Below, piece after piece: positions 60,643-64,000 of a DNA stretch of 64,000 bases; the stretch's first letter is position 1, and each line of letters opens with the position of its first letter. The position numbers and the translations under genes are program-made. The stretch comes from CAYQOX01 sp964419335 (GTDB lineage Bacteria; Hinthialibacterota; Hinthialibacteria; Hinthialibacterales; Hinthialibacteraceae). Location: assembly GCA_964419335.1 (NCBI GenBank), contig CAYQOX010000008.1, positions 1-64,000 on the forward strand, in the 5' to 3' direction. Under the pieces are notes generated by a model that was not told the DNA's origin, did no database searches, and saw only the letters and a program-made list of their open reading frames with translations.

Positions 60643-61839
60643 TCAAACCGGCATTTCGATACGTTGTTTTGAGTTCCACAACTCTTCCCAGGTGACTTTC
60701 TGTTTTTTGTAAGCGGCCGTTCGGCCTAAGATGCAAGTGAAGGTACTAGTGGTCACGTACTCGCTGTTATTGATTGTTGGAATCTCGCCCAATACACTGG
60801 CGACAAATTGTTCCATTTCAATCTCGGTAGCGTCGCCTACATTTCCGGGTTTTAGGGGTTCCACCTTTTCGCTCGTCAATCCTTGTTCAGAATCGAAATA
60901 ACCTTCTGTTCCGATAATATGTTTCACAGAACCGTGATAGCCTTTATCAATTTGCGAGCCGGTATGGGATAAATGGAAATCTCCCGGATATTCGTAGAGC
61001 ACTTGCAGGTGGTCATAAATATCGCCCACATCGAGACGAACATCACGCCCCCCTTGTCCATACGCGCTGAGCGGTATCATTCCCGTGAACCAATTAAATA
61101 CATCTAAGTTGTGAACGTGCATTTCTACAATGAAATCCCCCGATGCCCAGGTGTAGTACAGCCAGTGTCGAATTTGGTGATCTCGTTCGGTGAAGTGATT
61201 GGGACGTTCTCTTCGCCATAGATCTCCTCCCATACGGGTTGAATGACCCAATAGAGGCCGGCCAATCGCGCCTTCTTGAATCGCTTTCGCTAGTTTTTGA
61301 TAATGGGGTTCATAGCGGGTTTGTAATCCTGCGCCCACAGTGAGCTCCTTTTTTTCGGCTTCTTTACCCGCCTCGAAGGATTTGTGGCATCCCCAGGGAT
61401 CGACGGCGATCGGCTTTTCTGCGAAGACGTGTTTATTGCTTTTGATTGCCGCTTCGAACTGCATCGGACGGAAATATGGTGCGGCGGTCAAGAGAACCGC
61501 ATCCACTTCTTCTAAAGCCAACAGTTTTTTGTATCCATTCAACCCATCGAAACATTTTTCTGCCTCTACACCGAAGGAATTCGCCGGTTTTTCCATCTGA
61601 AAATCAAAATAATCAGCGAGAGCGACGATTTCCACTTTTTGGGTTTTTACGAGATTTCGTCCGTCGAATTGTCCTCGTCCACCCGTACCTACAATTCCCA
61701 TTTGAATTTTCGAATTTGCTTCGGTGGTAAATGCACGGTCTGCTTGCACAAACGTAAAAGCCCCCACGCCTACGGAGGCTTTGGCGCTGTGATGTAGAAA
61801 GGTACGTCGCGCGATATGATCTTGTTTTTTGTTTTTCAT
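60643..61839 (-). CDS. Tat-exported Gfo/Idh/MocA oxidoreductase (second)
   Basis: The 398-residue enzyme has a twin-arginine leader (ARRTFLHHSAKAS, about 10-22), an NAD(P) site VGTGGRGQ (about 50-57) and the family motif FAEKPIAVDP around Lys141. It differs from the one at 35117 in its C-terminal domain, so the substrate probably differs. It would oxidise a sugar-type substrate with a bound cofactor outside the cytoplasm. The start has only a weak ribosome-binding site. It is followed by the polytopic membrane gene and lies near a sulfatase, which suggests a polysaccharide breakdown setting. Confidence 0.88.
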   Translation of the reverse strand: MKNKKQDHIARRTFLHHSAKASVGVGAFTFVQADRAFTTEANSKIQMGIVGTGGRGQFDGRNLVKTQKVEIVALADYFDFQMEKPANSFGVEAEKCFDGLNGYKKLLALEEVDAVLLTAAPYFRPMQFEAAIKSNKHVFAEKPIAVDPWGCHKSFEAGKEAEKKELTVGAGLQTRYEPHYQKLAKAIQEGAIGRPLLGHSTRMGGDLWRRERPNHFTERDHQIRHWLYYTWASGDFIVEMHVHNLDVFNWFTGMIPLSAYGQGGRDVRLDVGDIYDHLQVLYEYPGDFHLSHTGSQIDKGYHGSVKHIIGTEGYFDSEQGLTSEKVEPLKPGNVGDATEIEMEQFVASVLGEIPTINNSEYVTTSTFTCILGRTAAYKKQKVTWEELWNSKQRIEMPV

Positions 61840-62082
61840 GATTACACCAGCCTATTTTTTTAGAATTCGGGTAGGAATAATCCAATCAATTCGTTGATCA
61901 TTCCCTATTATTGTTGAAGACGTAGTTGAGCATCTGTTCTTTTATAACAAAGATCACTCTTTTTGCCCAGAGTGAGGGTCGTTCCTTTTTTATTTGGAAA
62001 GAGCAAGGGGTAGGAGAAGAGTCGAGGATCTAAGGCTATAATTTTTCGATAGGATTGATTTATAGGGAAGAGAAATTCGACC

Positions 62083-63498
62083 ATGGTACGTTCACTCGCT
62101 CAACGATCTCGTTTTATTGAATTAAATCGTCGTGAATTAGGTGAAATGTATGACGCCTTAAACTTCGTCACTGAAGAGCAAGCCAAGGAGGCTCTCGCCG
62201 AACGCAAGGAATTACTTGAGAGTTTGCATGACCAAGTTGCAATTGGATGTAAGAAGACCAAGTTAGATTGCAATCATCTTTCTCCAGGCTGTGAAATTTG
62301 CTCCCAGGGAGAATGGTCGTGCCTTTTTATTAATGGCCGCTGTAATTGCCGTTGCTTTTATTGTCCTTCTCAACAACGAGATGATGGTGTGCCTGTCACG
62401 AATACTTTATCTTTTCCTGATGTAGAAGATTATCTTGATTATGTAGAAGCGTTGGAATTCAAAGGGGTCAGCTTGAGCGGTGGGGAACCCTTGTTAACCC
62501 TAGACACAAGTTTGCAATTTCTCCGCGCGATTAAAGAGAGATGGAATGACAATCTGTACATGTGGCTATACACCAATGGAACCTTGGCTACCGAGGAGTC
62601 TTTGCAGAAATTACGTGATGCCGGCTTGAATGAAATTCGTTTCGATATCGGGGCAACTTCCTTTAAACTGGATGCAGCCATACGAGCGGTTCCTTATTTT
62701 GATACCGTCACGGTCGAAATTCCTTCGATCCCCGAGGAATTTGAATTGATGAAAGGGAAAATTGTGGAAATGGAGAAGGCCGGCATCCGTCATCTCAATC
62801 TTCATCAACTACGGGTCACTCCTTATAATTTGTTACATCTCATAGATCGAGACTATACCTTCCTGCATGGAGAGCGAGTTACGGTGTTGGAATCGGAACG
62901 GGCTGCGTTGAAATTAATTCAATGGACGAAGGAAAAAGGGATAGAATTACCGATTAATTACTGTTCTTTTGTTTATAAGAATCGTTTTCAGCGAGCAGCG
63001 GCACGACGGAAAAGCGCGGGTTTTGTCAAAAAACCGTATGAAGATATTACCGAAAATGGGTATATGCGCTGGTTTGAATTGCGCGGGAATCCTGAAGATA
63101 TTAAGAAACAAATGGAACGTTTTCAGCCCAATCCTCTGTATGATGATCAGTGGGAAGTGGTACCCGCGGGCGATCGTCTTTTCTGTTCTGAAGTGCTTTG
63201 GCCATGGGTGGATGCTTCACGTTTGCACATTTTCGTCACCTATGCCGAGTCTCGTATTTTGCCCAACGTTACTTATCGTAATCCGTTTACCAAATGGCAG
63301 CTAAATCCGAATCGTATCTTTTATGTGGAAAAGAGCCGTTGTCAGGATCCCATCAAGTTGGATGAAGAGATGTTTCTTCATCTATGCGACTTGGTCTCTA
63401 AAACAAAAATCGCGAGAAAAGATCCCGCGATTGATCCCACCTGGGAACGCATACTATATTACGAACAAATTGAAGAGAACCTCGCGGACTATTTTTAA
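62083..63498 (+). CDS. Radical SAM protein with an extra N-terminal Cys cluster
   Basis: The 471-residue protein has the radical SAM signature CxxxCxxC at Cys87, Cys91 and Cys94. Downstream come the SGGEPLL motif (near 142) and a TNGTL strand, so it should bind a [4Fe-4S] cluster and S-adenosylmethionine. In front lie five more cysteines (56, 63, 70, 73, 80) with CEIC spacing that could hold a second metal or cluster. The C-terminal 250 residues resemble no family I recognise. The substrate is unknown. It converges with the FlhG-like gene. Confidence 0.85.
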   Translation: MVRSLAQRSRFIELNRRELGEMYDALNFVTEEQAKEALAERKELLESLHDQVAIGCKKTKLDCNHLSPGCEICSQGEWSCLFINGRCNCRCFYCPSQQRDDGVPVTNTLSFPDVEDYLDYVEALEFKGVSLSGGEPLLTLDTSLQFLRAIKERWNDNLYMWLYTNGTLATEESLQKLRDAGLNEIRFDIGATSFKLDAAIRAVPYFDTVTVEIPSIPEEFELMKGKIVEMEKAGIRHLNLHQLRVTPYNLLHLIDRDYTFLHGERVTVLESERAALKLIQWTKEKGIELPINYCSFVYKNRFQRAAARRKSAGFVKKPYEDITENGYMRWFELRGNPEDIKKQMERFQPNPLYDDQWEVVPAGDRLFCSEVLWPWVDASRLHIFVTYAESRILPNVTYRNPFTKWQLNPNRIFYVEKSRCQDPIKLDEEMFLHLCDLVSKTKIARKDPAIDPTWERILYYEQIEENLADYF

Positions 63499-63506
63499 TC
63501 GTCCGC
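63484..63506. terminator. Weak hairpin between convergent genes
   Basis: GCGGAC and GTCCGC (63484-63489 and 63501-63506) form a 6-bp stem across the radical SAM stop codon, with an 11-base loop and no clear U-tract. Confidence 0.3.
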
Positions 63507-63520
63507 TATAACAAACCGGC

Positions 63521-64000
63521 TTACTGCATGGCGGCTTCTTTAGTCGGTTGCGTTTGAGAAAACAAGCGTCGGAAGAATCCCCGCAGACCACGATTAGTTT
63601 TTTGCCCTGATCCCACTTGCAGCACGGTACCCGCAATATTACGTAAGGCCTTTGCTGCGGGCGAATTGGGGGCCTGAAGCAAAAAAGGTTGTTGATGCTG
63701 TACCGCCTTAATGACATGCGTATCACGAGGAATGAAGCCAATATTATTGAAAGAGACATGAAGCATTTGACTGCAGATTTGCAATAATAATTTTGTCACC
63801 TCATTGGCTTCGCGCCAATCTTTCGCCATATTGACAAGCATTCCGATTTCCTTGCTGGGATCATGCCGTGCCAAGGTTTTGATAAGCGCATAAGCATCCG
63901 TATAGGCCGGCGGTTCCGGAGTGGTTACTACAATGGTTTGATTGGCTGCGAGTAAAAATTGAATGACATTGGGATGAATGCCCGCGGCCGTATCGATTAG
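63521..64000 (-). CDS. FlhG/MinD-like ATPase, C-terminal part (cut at window edge)
   Basis: The frame is open to the last base of the window, giving 159 residues of a larger protein. It includes LIDTAAGIHPNVIQFLLAA at the very edge, then IVVTTPEPPAYTDAYALIK and LVNMAKDWREA. These are the Walker B, switch and nucleotide-base regions of the SIMIBI ATPases FlhG (FleN/YlxH) and MinD. FlhG sets flagellar number; related proteins place other envelope machines. The Walker A part lies beyond the window. A Lys/Arg-rich C-terminal stretch may contact the membrane. Confidence 0.85.
   Translation of the reverse strand, partial: LIDTAAGIHPNVIQFLLAANQTIVVTTPEPPAYTDAYALIKTLARHDPSKEIGMLVNMAKDWREANEVTKLLLQICSQMLHVSFNNIGFIPRDTHVIKAVQHQQPFLLQAPNSPAAKALRNIAGTVLQVGSGQKTNRGLRGFFRRLFSQTQPTKEAAMQ

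Noticed and set aside
1..64000. Search for tRNA, rRNA, CRISPR arrays, insertion sequences, prophage and integrase genes
   Set aside because: No cloverleaf, regularly spaced repeats, transposase or integrase motifs were seen in any gap or gene. Absence by eye is not proof; a covariance-model scan would settle tRNA and riboswitches.

Overview
This window is a stretch of bacterial chromosome with roughly mid-40s % GC by eye. It carries about 54 protein genes, one 100-N scaffold gap and no recognisable rRNA, tRNA, CRISPR array or insertion sequence. The cell appears to have an elaborate envelope: many lipobox and Tat-type (RR) signal peptides, type II secretion pseudopilins, LamG-like secreted proteins and a sulfatase. 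Several families (Tat-exported Gfo/Idh/MocA oxidoreductases, a one-Cys sulfatase, pseudopilins ending in a DPSNGLxSxGD motif, batA-like VWA proteins, NHL propellers) are typical of uncultured Planctomycetes-like, Hydrogenedentes-like, Sumerlaeota-like or Omnitrophota-like lineages. That placement is inference; the sequence cannot fix the phylum. The N gap suggests a metagenome assembly.

Layout. 0-3.4 kb: an M48 metallopeptidase lipoprotein, a small membrane protein, and a nitric-oxide cassette (NsrR, truncated haemoglobin, iron-sulfur flavin reductase) with a recognisable NsrR operator. 3.5-6.8 kb: a sugar kinase and sodium/solute symporter operon with a near-consensus promoter. 6.9-9.8 kb: a pseudopilin, the scaffold gap, an HtrA-like protein with all three catalytic residues lost, and a 7Fe-type ferredoxin. 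9.9-16.5 kb: a VWA-domain membrane protein with a coupled lipoprotein, an M3 peptidase, and two small or coiled-coil proteins. 16.8-23.7 kb: a six-gene operon of a secreted protein, a coiled-coil membrane protein with a DnaJ-like Cys cluster, a complete Fbp-type ABC importer and an NHL lipoprotein.

23.8-32.8 kb: thiL, a GntR/LacI hybrid regulator, two tandem CDP-alcohol phosphatidyltransferases, a class II aldolase, gpsA, a HEAT-repeat protein and a DUF2089/membrane pair. 33-39.7 kb: glgB, a Gfo/Idh/MocA enzyme, and an ECF sigma operon with LiaF-like and PspC-like genes (envelope stress). 39.8-45.6 kb: a 1937-residue fusion of a GT39-like part, a DUF2298 (YYY) part and an NHL propeller. 45.8-57.8 kb: nth, two pseudopilin/LamG-like neighbour pairs, and a ferric-type FbpABC operon preceded by a perfect 20-bp palindrome. 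57.9-64 kb: a sulfatase, a polytopic membrane protein, a Gfo/Idh/MocA enzyme, a Cys-rich radical SAM enzyme and the C-terminal part of a FlhG/MinD-like ATPase cut by the window edge.

Most interesting points: the split NO-detoxification cassette with its operator, the inactive HtrA-like protein, the three-part giant fusion, the repeated pairing of pseudopilins with LamG-like proteins ending in Leu-Tyr, and the palindromic operator in front of the iron transporter.
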